Origin: Mesonia algae | GTDB taxonomy: Bacteria; Bacteroidota; Bacteroidia; Flavobacteriales; Flavobacteriaceae | DNA: 64,000 nucleotides | Assembly: GCF_003253545.1 (NCBI RefSeq) | Contig: NZ_QKYV01000003.1 | Span: 124,001-188,000, forward strand | Direction: 5' to 3' | Shown here: in pieces, positions 15,650 to 25,155 of the stretch | Layout: the number at the start of each line of letters is the position of its first letter | Numbering within the stretch: position 1 is the first letter of the stretch | The notes under the pieces: generated by a model | The model's input: the letters and a program-made list of their open reading frames with translations, nothing else | Told to the model about the DNA's origin: nothing | The model's database searches: none | Translations under genes and position numbers: made by a program

Positions 15650-18184
15650 TTAAAGTAATTCAAACTGAGAAAAATGATGATTAAGGTGTTTACGCTCTAC
15701 TAATCCCCATTCATATTTAGTTAACTCTCCAAAAACAGCATTTTTTAGAGTCGAGTTAGGATTTCTTTTAAAGAACTCTATATATTCTTTACGTGACTCC
15801 TTCAATTTTTCTTTAGCCTCATTCAAACTTGAATGTTTCAATTCAAAAAGTTCTCCTTCTTTGTATAACGGAAAATTATAATTTTTCGGCATTTTTTTAT
15901 AATTCCATAACGTAGCACGAGTATCGTCTAAGTACTTTTCTGGCGTAGCAATTTCAAAATCTTGAATTTCTCCTGAGGCAATACGGTAACTGGTTTCTAA
16001 ATGCTCTACCATATGTTGCGGACTCATTTCGCCCCAAACCGGCTTTTGGCTTTCCTCTAACTTTGCAATTGAATTTTCAAAAACCTCATCGGTAATTTCC
16101 GTAAAGGTAGTTTGCTTCTTTTGCACCATGGTTAAAATAGTAGCGATACAAACTAAAGCTTCCTTTTCTTCGGCTTCCGTTTCTGGAATTTTCCCATCGG
16201 TTACATTGGTGTCAAAAACCTCTACAAACCATTTTACAATTCCGCTAGGTAATTCTTGCCCTTTTTGCTCTCTGTCTACTTTTTCTTTACACGTTAATCT
16301 CACATGAATAGTATCATTGTGATAAAGCGGACGTAAGAATCTTATTTCTTCTAAACCATAATTTGCCGCTACTGGACCTTTGTTAGGATACACAAATAAT
16401 CCCGCTGCTGCGGAAATAATAAAATACCCGTGCGCTGTTCTCTGCTCAAAAATACTTCCATCAAGTGATGTGATATCGGTATGAGCGTAGAAATGATCCC
16501 AAGTAAGATTTCCAAAATTGACGATATCGGTATCAGTGATGGTTCTATTGTGTGTTTTAAGCGACATTCCTGGCTGAATATCTTCCCAATGGTATGCAAA
16601 CGGGTGCTTTTCTGCTTCCTTATAATCTGCATTAGGTTGATAAATCCCCGTAATTTCTGTTAATGTAGTCGGTGAACCTTGAATGGCACAACGCTGTAAA
16701 TAATGCTTAATACCACGCATACCTCCCATTTCTTCTCCGCCACCAGCACGACCTGGACCACCGTGAATTAAGTTAGGTAATGGTGAACCGTGACCTGTAC
16801 TTTGCTTCGCACTTTCTCTATTCAGCACTAAGATTCTCCCGTGATGCGTAGCTGCATTTACCGTATATTCTTTAGCAATTTTATCATCGTTTGTGGTAAT
16901 AGAACTTACTAACGATCCTTTCCCCATTCTAGATAATTCAATCGCATCTTCTAGGTTTTTATAAGGCATCAATGTGCTTACAGGTCCGAATGCCTCGGTA
17001 ACGTGAGCAGTTTCGTTTGCTAACGGATCGTTTTCACGTAATAAAATAGGTTTCATAAATGCTCCTTTTTCAAAATCGGCACCTACAGCTTTTCCTGTTT
17101 CAAAATCTCCATAAACGATATCGGCAGATTTTGCTATTTCATTAACGCTATTTTTAACGGCTTCTAATTGTTTTCTATCAATTAAAGTTCCCATTCTTAC
17201 CTCTTTTAAACGAGGATCTCCATAGGTTACCTTATCTAAGGCTTTCCCTAATGAAATTTGAACGTCTTCTATTAAATTTTCTGGAACAATAATTCGACGA
17301 ATAGCGGTACATTTTTGTCCACATTTAGTGGTCATTTCATTACGTACTTCTTTGATAAATAAATCAAATTCTGGAGTTCCTGGTGTTGCATCTTCTCCTA
17401 AAATAGAAGCATTTAATGAATCTGCTTCCATCGTAAACGGCACAGATTCTTCAATTAATCTAGGATGTGTTTTTAGCTTCCTCCCCGTTGCAGCCGATCC
17501 TGTAAAAGTTACTACATCTTGAGATTCTACCGTATCTAAAATATCTCTTTTTGTCCCACTAATTAACTGTAAAGCACCTTCAGGTAAGATTCCTGAATCG
17601 ATAATTACTTTTACCACTGCTTCAGTTAAATAAGCACTTTGCGGAGCTGGTAGTACAACGGCTGGCATACCTGCCATCCAATTCACTGCACATTTTTCTA
17701 ACATCCCCCAAACTGGGAAATTAAACGCATTAATATGTACTGCTACTCCTTGTCTTGGCACCATAATATGATGCGCCATAAATCTTCCTCCACGAGATAA
17801 ATCTATAGGATCTCCTTCTACGTGATAAGGCTGATTAGGAAATAATTTACGTAAAGACGCATTAGAAAACAAGTTTCCAAAACCACCTTCAATATCTACC
17901 CAACTATCTATTTTGGTAGCTCCAGTTTTAAAGCTTACGTCATAAAAAGAACGCTTGTGTTTTTGAAGGTGAAAGGCTAATTTTTTAAGCATTAAACCAC
18001 GCTCTTGAAACGTCATTTTTCTTAATGCTCCACCCTTTGTTCTTCCGTATTGTAAAACTTCTGGAACATCTATTCCTTCGGTAGTGACATTCGTAAAATG
18101 CTCTCCAGTGACTGAATCTAAAATAGGAGTTCCTTCTCCTTTTCCATCGATCCAGCTTCCTTGTATATAGTGTTGTGTTTTCAT
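15650..18184 (-). CDS. paaZ: bifunctional PaaZ (oxepin-CoA hydrolase / aldehyde dehydrogenase) with C-terminal DinB-like domain
   Basis: Opens the oxepin-CoA ring and oxidises the resulting semialdehyde. Residues 1-510 are an aldehyde dehydrogenase with E253 and nucleophile C292 (GQKCTAIRR). Residues 525-688 are a MaoC-type hydratase with D563 and H568 (WDHFYAHTD). At 844 residues it is about 160 longer than E. coli PaaZ (681). The extra part (about 690-844) has SPQHMVEHLE and LVERKHLNHHF, resembling the DinB/DUF1569 superfamily with its metal-binding histidines. No frameshift is visible at the junction. The fusion may be lineage-typical; the role of the third domain is unknown. Confidence 0.94.
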   Translation of the reverse strand: MKTQHYIQGSWIDGKGEGTPILDSVTGEHFTNVTTEGIDVPEVLQYGRTKGGALRKMTFQERGLMLKKLAFHLQKHKRSFYDVSFKTGATKIDSWVDIEGGFGNLFSNASLRKLFPNQPYHVEGDPIDLSRGGRFMAHHIMVPRQGVAVHINAFNFPVWGMLEKCAVNWMAGMPAVVLPAPQSAYLTEAVVKVIIDSGILPEGALQLISGTKRDILDTVESQDVVTFTGSAATGRKLKTHPRLIEESVPFTMEADSLNASILGEDATPGTPEFDLFIKEVRNEMTTKCGQKCTAIRRIIVPENLIEDVQISLGKALDKVTYGDPRLKEVRMGTLIDRKQLEAVKNSVNEIAKSADIVYGDFETGKAVGADFEKGAFMKPILLRENDPLANETAHVTEAFGPVSTLMPYKNLEDAIELSRMGKGSLVSSITTNDDKIAKEYTVNAATHHGRILVLNRESAKQSTGHGSPLPNLIHGGPGRAGGGEEMGGMRGIKHYLQRCAIQGSPTTLTEITGIYQPNADYKEAEKHPFAYHWEDIQPGMSLKTHNRTITDTDIVNFGNLTWDHFYAHTDITSLDGSIFEQRTAHGYFIISAAAGLFVYPNKGPVAANYGLEEIRFLRPLYHNDTIHVRLTCKEKVDREQKGQELPSGIVKWFVEVFDTNVTDGKIPETEAEEKEALVCIATILTMVQKKQTTFTEITDEVFENSIAKLEESQKPVWGEMSPQHMVEHLETSYRIASGEIQDFEIATPEKYLDDTRATLWNYKKMPKNYNFPLYKEGELFELKHSSLNEAKEKLKESRKEYIEFFKRNPNSTLKNAVFGELTKYEWGLVERKHLNHHFSQFELL

Positions 18185-18197
18185 ATTTATTTTATTT

Positions 18198-18238
18198 TGC
18201 TGTTAACCGCTCGACTGCATTCGAGGTGACATTCAGCA
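18198..18238. repeat. imperfect intergenic hairpin between paaJ and paaZ
   Basis: TGCTG at 18198-18202 pairs with CAGCA at 18234-18238, and CTCGA with TCGAG inside (CTCGACTGCATTCGAG). The sequence resembles a GC-richer repeat that I recall as scattered between genes in flavobacteria; I could not check that. Confidence 0.45.
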
Positions 18239-18260
18239 TCATATTAAATTTTTAGATTTC

Positions 18261-19472
18261 TTACTTGGTAGAAACATTTTCAATTACAGCAGCATAACCT
18301 TGACCTACACCTACACACATAGTTACCAATGCATATTTTTTCCCAGTCATTTTTAATTCTAAAGCTGCAGAATAAGCTAATCTTGCTCCTGTAACTCCAA
18401 GCGGGTGACCAATAGCAATAGCACCCCCGTTAGGATTTAATCTAGGATCATTATCTTTTAACCCCCAAGCTCTGACACAAGCTAAAGCCTGAGCTGCAAA
18501 AGCTTCATTTAATTCGATTACATCCATATCTTCTATGGTCAATCCTGCTTTTTCCAAGGCTTTATTAGAAGCTTCTACGGGACCAATTCCCATAACTCTA
18601 GGCTCTACACCTACTACTGCTGAACTTAAAATTTTCGCCATTGGTGTTAAACCATATTCTTTTACAGCTTTTTCTGAAGCGATAATAGTGGCAGCTGCTC
18701 CGTCATTTAATCCTGAAGAGTTCCCTGCAGTTACGCTTCCGTCTTTACGGAAAGCAGGACGAAGTTTACCTAAAATTTCTTTAGTAGTCGTTGGTTTTAC
18801 AAACTCATCTTTACTAAACTGAATAGGATCTTTTTTTCTTTGCGGAATTTCTACCGTAACGATTTCTTTAGCTAAACGTCCATTTTCTTGGGCTTTGGTA
18901 GCTTTCATTTGACTCCAATAAGCAAAAGCATCTTGATCTTCTCTCGATATATTATATTTATCTACCAAGTTCTCTGCGGTCATTCCCATCCCATCAGTAC
19001 CATACATTTCGTGCATTTTTGGATTTACAAAACGCCAACCAAAACTGGTATCATACATTTTAGCATCATTCCCATAAGCACTAGAAGGTTTCGCAATAGC
19101 GTACGGGCCGCGTGTCATATGCTCAACTCCACCGCTAATAAATACATCTCCGTCTCCTGCTTTTATCGCACGGTTGGCGTGAATAATAGCTGAAAGACCA
19201 CTACTACATAATCTATTCACTGTTTCTCCAGGAACACTGTGTGGCAAGCCTGCCAAAAGTGAACACATGCGGGCAACATTACGGTTGTCTTCTCCTGCTT
19301 GATTGGCACAACCTAAAATAACATCCGCGTAAGCGTCTTGAGGAATATTCGGGTTTCTTTTAACGATTTCTTTAATCACTAAAGCTCCTAAATCGTCTGC
19401 TCTTACTGGAGAAAGCGTTCCTTTATAATTTGCTATTGGTGTTCTTACACCATCGATAATATATGCATTCAT
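18261..19472 (-). CDS. paaJ: 3-oxoadipyl-CoA thiolase / acetyl-CoA acyltransferase
   Basis: 403-residue type II thiolase. The acyl-accepting cysteine is C89 (NRLCSSGLSA). The base pair of the active site is H356 (IGHPLGVTG) and C386 (CVGVGQG). In the paa pathway it cleaves 3-oxoadipyl-CoA to succinyl-CoA and acetyl-CoA, and also acts on 3-oxo-5,6-dehydrosuberyl-CoA. Its position between paaZ and the metallopeptidase gene in the operon supports the PaaJ assignment over a general fatty-acid thiolase. Confidence 0.94.
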   Translation of the reverse strand: MNAYIIDGVRTPIANYKGTLSPVRADDLGALVIKEIVKRNPNIPQDAYADVILGCANQAGEDNRNVARMCSLLAGLPHSVPGETVNRLCSSGLSAIIHANRAIKAGDGDVFISGGVEHMTRGPYAIAKPSSAYGNDAKMYDTSFGWRFVNPKMHEMYGTDGMGMTAENLVDKYNISREDQDAFAYWSQMKATKAQENGRLAKEIVTVEIPQRKKDPIQFSKDEFVKPTTTKEILGKLRPAFRKDGSVTAGNSSGLNDGAAATIIASEKAVKEYGLTPMAKILSSAVVGVEPRVMGIGPVEASNKALEKAGLTIEDMDVIELNEAFAAQALACVRAWGLKDNDPRLNPNGGAIAIGHPLGVTGARLAYSAALELKMTGKKYALVTMCVGVGQGYAAVIENVSTK

Positions 19473-19489
19473 AAATAATCTATTTTTAA

Positions 19490-20350
19490 TTAACGGAGTA
19501 AAGCTGAAAACGTATCATGTTGTTTTAATTCTCCCGACTGGTAACCTTTTAAAAACCAATCGATGCGTTGCTGAGAAGTTCCGTGCGTAAAAGAATCGGG
19601 ATTTACGTGCCCTTGCATTCTTTTTTGAATCGCATCGTCTCCTACCGCGTTTGCTGCACTTAACGCTTCTTCTATATCTCCTTGTTCTAAATATTCTTGG
19701 TTATAATGAGCCCATAAACCTGCATAAAAATCTGCTTGTAGCTCTAGGGCTACAGAAAGTTTATTGGCTTCGGTTTGATTCATTCCTTGTTGCGCCTGTC
19801 TTACTTTTTGGGAAGTTCCTAGTAGGGTTTGAACGTGGTGTCCTACTTCGTGAGCGGTTACGTAAGCCATAGCAAAATCTCCTTTTTTAGCTCCAAAACG
19901 TGTATAGAGTTCATTAAAAAAGGCCAAATCCATATACACATTTTTATCTGCAGGACAGTAAAATGGTCCTGTGGCCGATGTTGCGCTTCCACAAGCTGTT
20001 TGGACCGCCTCTGTAAATAATATCATTTCTGGCTCTTCGTAATCTCCCAAGTTGTTTTCAATAAAAACTTGATTCCATACATCTTCTGTATCGGCTAAAA
20101 CGGTTGCCATAAAATCTCCTAGTTCTTTTTCTTTCGCTGTAAGTTCTTTTTCTCTAACTTGTTCTGTTTGCTGACCTTTATTAAATTCATTAAGCACAGG
20201 TGCCACAGCTTGTCCTGTTTCTCCTCCAAAAATTTGTAAGAGAATAACTATAATTCCAATTACTCCACCGCCAGCGACTAGTTTCCCTTTAGAACTCATC
20301 CCACGTCGATCGTCTAAATTGTCACTTTTTCTTCTTCCTTTCCATTTCAT
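19490..20350 (-). CDS. neutral zinc metallopeptidase (YpfJ family), membrane-anchored
   Basis: 286 residues. A single hydrophobic segment at about residues 26-44 follows a charged N-terminus (KGRRKSDNLDDRRGM). The zinc site is TAHEVGHHVQ, with a downstream ALELQADFYAG that could supply the third ligand and the met-turn region. The family is present in many bacteria with no assigned substrate. It sits inside the phenylacetate operon, 17 bases before paaJ and 63 after paaI, with no obvious catabolic role. Either it is a passenger or it has an unrecognised link to the pathway. Confidence 0.88.
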   Translation of the reverse strand: MKWKGRRKSDNLDDRRGMSSKGKLVAGGGVIGIIVILLQIFGGETGQAVAPVLNEFNKGQQTEQVREKELTAKEKELGDFMATVLADTEDVWNQVFIENNLGDYEEPEMILFTEAVQTACGSATSATGPFYCPADKNVYMDLAFFNELYTRFGAKKGDFAMAYVTAHEVGHHVQTLLGTSQKVRQAQQGMNQTEANKLSVALELQADFYAGLWAHYNQEYLEQGDIEEALSAANAVGDDAIQKRMQGHVNPDSFTHGTSQQRIDWFLKGYQSGELKQHDTFSALLR

Positions 20351-20413
20351 AGCAATTGGATTTAGTCAAGTAAATCTATAATTGTTAATATTAATTTTTA
20401 AATAATTACAAAA

Positions 20414-20821
20414 TTATTCCCATTCAGCGCTAGTTCTATATACTACACCTTTAAAAAGCGCTACTAAATCATCTTGTTTTTTGACTTCTACATTATAAAA
20501 ACCAAGTTTGTTTTTTAGGCTTTTCACTTCAGACTCTGCCGTAATGATGTCTCCTGCTTCCAAAGCTTCAATATGATTGATACTACATTCTATAGAAACC
20601 GCTTTTCTTCCATGCGTGTTCGAGGCAAATCCAAATGCTGTGTCTGCTAAAGAGAATGTAATTCCGCCGTGAGCTTTTTTCATACTATTCAGCATATCTT
20701 CTCTTATTGTCATCTGCACTTTGCAATAACCTTCTTTTACTTCTACAATCTCGATCCCTAACCATTGGCTAAAAGCATCAAGTTCTAGCATTTTTTTTGG
20801 AATGTCCGTCCCTACAATCAT
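20414..20821 (-). CDS. paaI: PaaI hotdog-fold acyl-CoA thioesterase
   Basis: 135 residues, typical of PaaI. The hotdog active-site segment is [19 protein letters not shown], with Asp as the likely catalytic acid. PaaI hydrolyses hydroxylated phenylacetyl-CoA species and so relieves CoA trapping when the ring epoxide is not processed. Its start codon overlaps the paaH stop as ATGA, implying translational coupling. Confidence 0.93.
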   Translation of the reverse strand: MIVGTDIPKKMLELDAFSQWLGIEIVEVKEGYCKVQMTIREDMLNSMKKAHGGITFSLADTAFGFASNTHGRKAVSIECSINHIEALEAGDIITAESEVKSLKNKLGFYNVEVKKQDDLVALFKGVVYRTSAEWE

Positions 20822-21975
20822 AGCTGAAATTGAGTATTTTCCTTGTTCATTTTTCTTAATAACGGACTACAACGGTAACGATCTTCATGGTACTCATTGT
20901 AGAGCGTATCTAACTTTTCTACACACCAATTAATCCCTTTTTCATTTGCCCAAGCTAAAAGTCCTTTAGGATAATTTACTCCTTTAGTCATAGCTAAATC
21001 AATATCTTTTGCAGTCGCTATGTTTAAGAAAAGTGCATCTGCCGCTTCATTAATTAGCATTACTAGTACTCGGTCTAAAATTTGTTTTCCTAAATCTTCA
21101 TCTTTAGTTGGAGCTGTTTTCTTAGCGTTCTCTCCATAATCGTAAAAGCCTTTTCCTGTCTTTCTTCCAAGGTATCCAGCTTCTGCTAATCGTTTTTGTG
21201 TAAAAGATGGCTTATAACGAGGATCATAATAGAATTCTTTAAAAACCGTTTCGGTAACCGTATAATTTACATCGTGACCTATAAAATCCATCAATTGAAA
21301 TGGTCCCATTTTAAATCCGCCAAATTCTCTTAGAGCCCAATCTATCGTCGCAAAGTCTGCTTTTCCTTCTTCATAAGTTCTTAAAGCTTCTCCGTAAAAC
21401 GGACGAGCAACGCGATTTACAATAAAACCAGGGGTATCTTTAGCAAGAACGCCCACCTTTTTCCAGTCAGCTATAATTTGAACTACCTTGTCTTTAACTT
21501 CTTCTGAAGTTTGAATAGCTGGAATAATCTCTACCAACGGCATCAATGGTGCTGGATTGAAAAAATGAATACCTATTACACGTTCAGGTTTTTCTAATGA
21601 AGCTGCGATCGATGCGATAGAAAGTGAAGATGTATTAGAAGCGATGATGGCTTCTTGTGACTGGTAACTTTCTAATTCTTGAAACACCTTACGTTTAATT
21701 TCAAGATTCTCAATAATCGCTTCTATAGTTAAATCAGCATCAGCTAAATCTTTTAAAGAATTCACATAGCTAATATTCGCTTGAATTCTATTTTTTTCGG
21801 TTTCATCAATTCTTTCTTTTTCGATTAACCTATTTAAAACTTTATCTAATTGAGCTTTACTTTTATCTAGGGCTTCTTGTTTGGTATCGTACACATTTAC
21901 GGTACAACCTGCAGTTGCTGCTACTTGAGCAATTCCGCTTCCCATAGTTCCGCAACCAATAATTCCGATATTCAT
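20818..21975 (-). CDS. paaH: 3-hydroxyadipyl-CoA dehydrogenase
   Basis: 385-residue 3-hydroxyacyl-CoA dehydrogenase that oxidises 3-hydroxyadipyl-CoA with NAD+. The Rossmann motif [11 protein letters not shown] is at residues 7-17. The catalytic-dyad region reads [16 protein letters not shown]. Two helical dimerisation domains follow, the second starting near residue 290. It is shorter than E. coli PaaH (475) because only one C-terminal domain set is complete. It overlaps paaI by four bases. Confidence 0.93.
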   Translation of the reverse strand: MNIGIIGCGTMGSGIAQVAATAGCTVNVYDTKQEALDKSKAQLDKVLNRLIEKERIDETEKNRIQANISYVNSLKDLADADLTIEAIIENLEIKRKVFQELESYQSQEAIIASNTSSLSIASIAASLEKPERVIGIHFFNPAPLMPLVEIIPAIQTSEEVKDKVVQIIADWKKVGVLAKDTPGFIVNRVARPFYGEALRTYEEGKADFATIDWALREFGGFKMGPFQLMDFIGHDVNYTVTETVFKEFYYDPRYKPSFTQKRLAEAGYLGRKTGKGFYDYGENAKKTAPTKDEDLGKQILDRVLVMLINEAADALFLNIATAKDIDLAMTKGVNYPKGLLAWANEKGINWCVEKLDTLYNEYHEDRYRCSPLLRKMNKENTQFQL

Positions 21976-21994
21976 AAATTATAAATTTTGTTTT

Positions 21995-22073
21995 CTGTCA
22001 AACTAAATACAGTCAGTATATCATTGTTTTATTGTTCTTAAACAAGATCCTGAAACTAGTTTAGGCTGACAAG
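21995..22073. repeat. long imperfect inverted repeat between paaG and paaH
   Basis: CTGTCAAACTA near 21995 pairs with TAGTTTaggcTGACAAG ending at 22073, and TTGTTT with AAACAA inside. No T run follows. It is one of several unrelated hairpins in gaps of this operon. Confidence 0.5.
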
Positions 22074-22086
22074 CATTTTCTTTATT

Positions 22087-22869
22087 TTACTTCCCTTTAA
22101 ACTCTGGTTTCCTTTTTTCTACGAAAGCCGTGACTCCTTCTTTATAATCTTCTGTAGAAGCTGCTTCTATTTGAAATTTACTTTCTAAAGACAACTGTTC
22201 ATCTAGATTATTATTCATGGACTGATTAAAGGCTTCTTTAATTAAACCTAAAGCTTTAGTAGGCATGTTGGCTAACTTTAAAGCTAATTTTTCGCTTTCT
22301 TCCGTAAAGGTTTCTGCTGAAAAATATTTATAAATCATTCCTAGTCTTTCTGCCTCTTGTGCCTCAATTTTATCTCCTAACATCGCTAAAGCGGAAGCTT
22401 TTTGAAAACCGATTAATCTTGGCAAAAAGAAAGTTCCTGCACTATCTGGTATTAATCCTATTTTACTAAAGGCTTGAATAAAGGCTGCATTTTGAGAAGC
22501 TACTACAACATCACAAGCTAAAGCAATATTAGCTCCTGCTCCAGCTGCTACACCATTTACAGCAGCAACGATAGGTTTTGGAGTTTCACGAATTAACTGT
22601 ATTACCGGATTGTAATGTTCTTCTAAAATTGCTTTAAAACCCGGATTTAATTCGGGGTCTGTCACCTCTTTTAAATCTTGCCCTGCACAAAATGCTTTTC
22701 CGTTTCCTGTTAGTAATATCGCTCTTACCTCATCGTTGGTAGCTACATCTTTTAAAACATCTTGCAAAGCCAAAGCCATTTCACGATTAAAGCTATTAAA
22801 TACTTCTGGTCTATTTAAGGTGATATATGCCACCTTATTTTTTATTTCAAAACTTATTGTGTTGCTCAT
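22087..22869 (-). CDS. paaG: 2-(1,2-epoxy-1,2-dihydrophenyl)acetyl-CoA isomerase
   Basis: 260-residue crotonase that isomerises the ring epoxide to the oxepin. The oxyanion hole is visible at CAGQDLKEV and AAGAGANIALACD. The hydratase glutamates are absent (N and F at those positions), and the PaaG-specific aspartate is present in KIGLIPDSAGTFFLPRL. This pattern distinguishes it from the other crotonase in the operon at 14830-15582. Confidence 0.93.
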   Translation of the reverse strand: MSNTISFEIKNKVAYITLNRPEVFNSFNREMALALQDVLKDVATNDEVRAILLTGNGKAFCAGQDLKEVTDPELNPGFKAILEEHYNPVIQLIRETPKPIVAAVNGVAAGAGANIALACDVVVASQNAAFIQAFSKIGLIPDSAGTFFLPRLIGFQKASALAMLGDKIEAQEAERLGMIYKYFSAETFTEESEKLALKLANMPTKALGLIKEAFNQSMNNNLDEQLSLESKFQIEAASTEDYKEGVTAFVEKRKPEFKGK

Positions 22870-22956
22870 GAAAATTATAAATTATAAACGCTAAATATAA
22901 AAGACTGAAATTCTCTCATTGAATTATTTCATTTTTAAATTTTCCGTTATTTTATT

Positions 22957-23325
22957 TTAGATTTCTTTATTTTTTGAAGTTTTTATACTAGTAGTAAAAA
23001 TCGCTACAAGCTCCTTTATTTCCTTAATTATAAATTCAAATTTTTGATGATCTTTAATTAAATCAGCCTCATTTAAAATTTCTAAGTTTACTTGTGTTTC
23101 TCTTAACTCTTTTAAAGAAAGTTTCATTTTATGAATAAAATCTTTTCTTGATTCTGCACTTTGAGCTTCACCATAATTTAGCGCTGCAGAAGAAGCCGAC
23201 CTAATTAATTGTTTGGTTAAATGCTCTGCTGCGTAATTTTTATGAAGCGCCTGAACATTTTTTATTATTTCTGCAGAAAAAATAACTAAACGTTTTTGTA
23301 AATCGTATTTATATTTCTTCTCCAT
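22957..23325 (-). CDS. four-helix-bundle protein (23S rRNA intervening-sequence family), copy 3
   Basis: 122 residues, helical, with the family signatures LTKQLIRSASSAALNYGEA and LKELRETQVNLEIL. It is closer to copy 1 than to copy 2. It lies between paaD and paaG in the operon direction. Here the flanks are similar direct rather than inverted AT-rich sequences (CATTTTTAAATTTTCCG at about 22930 and CATTTTAAATTTTTCGG at about 23358). No catalytic function is known and it is probably not part of the pathway. Confidence 0.85.
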   Translation of the reverse strand: MEKKYKYDLQKRLVIFSAEIIKNVQALHKNYAAEHLTKQLIRSASSAALNYGEAQSAESRKDFIHKMKLSLKELRETQVNLEILNEADLIKDHQKFEFIIKEIKELVAIFTTSIKTSKNKEI

Positions 23326-23386
23326 AACAATTAATTGATAATCAACTTAAATTTTCACATTTTAAATTTTTCGGTTTTTCGGTTTT

Positions 23387-23887
23387 TTAAATCAAACATT
23401 TAAAATAGTCGAAAGGCTCTTCGCAGTTATCACATTTGAAAAGTGCTTTACAAGCCGTTGATCCAAACTGACTTACCAGATGGGTATTGGTAGATTTACA
23501 TTGCGGGCATTTGACAATTTTTTCTTCTCCTAGTAAAGCTTTCTTATCTGCCGATTCTTCTAAAGGAGCTGCGATTCCATAATCTTCTAAAGCTTTTCTA
23601 CCACGCTCAGTGATCCAATTTGTACTCCAAGCTGGTGCCAATATTAAATTTACTTTCGCTTCATAGCCTTCTTTCGCTAAAGCAGAAACAATATCGTCGC
23701 CAATTACATCCATCGCTGGACAACCGCTATAGGTGGGAGTAATTTTAATAGTTGCTTTATTGCCTTCTAAAATTGCTTCTCTAACCACCCCTAAATCTAA
23801 AATAGAAAGCACAGGAATTTCTGGATCGGGTACTTGTCTAAGTATCGGTTCCAAAACTTCGTTAATATGTACTTTCTCTTCTGTCAT
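23387..23887 (-). CDS. paaD: phenylacetyl-CoA 1,2-epoxidase subunit PaaD
   Basis: 166 residues. The N-terminal two thirds are a DUF59/MIP18-type domain with DPEIPVLSILDLGVVR and the TYSGCPAMDVI cysteine motif. The C-terminus is a zinc ribbon with two CxxC-type pairs (CPQC and CDNC). PaaD is thought to help assemble or mature the metal centre of the PaaABCE epoxidase. It follows paaC and precedes a four-helix-bundle gene. Confidence 0.95.
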   Translation of the reverse strand: MTEEKVHINEVLEPILRQVPDPEIPVLSILDLGVVREAILEGNKATIKITPTYSGCPAMDVIGDDIVSALAKEGYEAKVNLILAPAWSTNWITERGRKALEDYGIAAPLEESADKKALLGEEKIVKCPQCKSTNTHLVSQFGSTACKALFKCDNCEEPFDYFKCLI

Positions 23888-23992
23888 TGCTGAAATTATG
23901 AATATTAAATGTAAAAGGATAAAGTAAAAAGTCTTCTCTCGATTGAGTATAGACTTTTACGTTTTAAATTTTTTGGTTTTTAATTTTACTTT

Positions 23993-24745
23993 CTACCATT
24001 TCATCCCTGGATAGGTGCGTTGCATATATTGCATATCGTTAAGTAAGAACCCCATATGTTCTGAATGAATTCCTTCTTTACCTCCTTTTTGAAAATATTT
24101 TAATTCAGGTACTTCCAGAGTAGCGGTTTCTAAAACTTCGTTCACATTTTTGTAATACACATCTTTAAGCATTTTTACATCTACGGCAATCCCCTCTTTA
24201 ATCATTGCTTCATCTGCTTCTGTAGTGTGAAAAAGCTCATCTGTAAAACGCCATAGATCATTCACTGCTTTTTGAATACGCTGTTTACTTTCTTCTGTTC
24301 CATCACCTAAACGTTTAATCCAGTCTGAAGAAAAACGTTTGTGATAGCTCACCTCTTTAATGCTTTTTTTAGCAATTGCCACTAAGGTTTCATCTTTAGA
24401 TTTTTGCATTTCTGTCATTAACAACATATGAAAATGATCAAACAAAAATTGTCTAGCTATGGTATATGCAAAATCCGTATTAGGTTGTTCTACCAACAAA
24501 ACATTTAAGTATTCTCTTTCTGTACGTAAGAATGCCAAATCATCTTCGGTAATATCATCTTCAGAAAGTTGAGCAGCATATTGAAAATAACTACGTACTT
24601 GACCAAATAAATCTAAAGAAATATTAGTCAAAGCGATGTCTACCTCCAAACTAGGCGCATGTCCTGTTAGCTCTCCCAATCGCTGACCTAAAATCAAAGA
24701 GTTATCTGCTATTCCGTAAAGGTATTTTATGAAATTATTATTCAT
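23993..24745 (-). CDS. paaC: phenylacetyl-CoA 1,2-epoxidase structural subunit PaaC
   Basis: 250 residues of ferritin-like helical fold. PaaC pairs with PaaA as the non-catalytic, structural partner in the epoxidase. Family signatures include SYHKRFSSDWIKRLGDGTEES and EHMGFLLNDMQYMQRTYPG at the C-terminus. Unlike PaaA, it lacks a full pair of E-x-x-H iron sites. It sits between paaB and paaD. Confidence 0.95.
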   Translation of the reverse strand: MNNNFIKYLYGIADNSLILGQRLGELTGHAPSLEVDIALTNISLDLFGQVRSYFQYAAQLSEDDITEDDLAFLRTEREYLNVLLVEQPNTDFAYTIARQFLFDHFHMLLMTEMQKSKDETLVAIAKKSIKEVSYHKRFSSDWIKRLGDGTEESKQRIQKAVNDLWRFTDELFHTTEADEAMIKEGIAVDVKMLKDVYYKNVNEVLETATLEVPELKYFQKGGKEGIHSEHMGFLLNDMQYMQRTYPGMKW

Positions 24746-24860
24746 TTTTATTGATTTTCAAACAGAAAAATTTAAAATGTAAAACGCTAAAGTTTAATAT
24801 ATGAATAGCGAAAACACTTCTAAATTTTACATTTATTATTTTTCATTTCAAATTTGTGAC

Positions 24861-25151
24861 TTACATATGTTTTACCTCATCTGGCAAATCGTAAAATGTA
24901 GGATGTCTATAAACTTTGTCTTGTGCCGGTTCAAACAACTCGCCGTTGTGATCTGGGTTAGAAGCAGTTATGTTACTAGATTCTACTACCCAAATACTTA
25001 CCCCCTCACTTCGTCTGGTATAAACATCTCTTGCATTTTCTAAAGCCATTTCTGCATCGGTCGCATGAAGACTTCCAAAATGACGGTGTTCTAATCCGTT
25101 TTTACTTCTTACAAAAATCTCCCACAAAGGCCATTCTTTTTTATTCTCCAT
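24861..25151 (-). CDS. paaB: phenylacetyl-CoA 1,2-epoxidase subunit PaaB
   Basis: 96 residues, matching the length of E. coli PaaB (95). The start WPLWEIFVRSKNGLEHRHFG and the DAEMALENARDVYTRR segment are family signatures. PaaB bridges PaaAC heterodimers in the epoxidase. It starts 4 bases after the paaA stop. Confidence 0.95.
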   Translation of the reverse strand: MENKKEWPLWEIFVRSKNGLEHRHFGSLHATDAEMALENARDVYTRRSEGVSIWVVESSNITASNPDHNGELFEPAQDKVYRHPTFYDLPDEVKHM

Positions 25152-25155
25152 CTTA

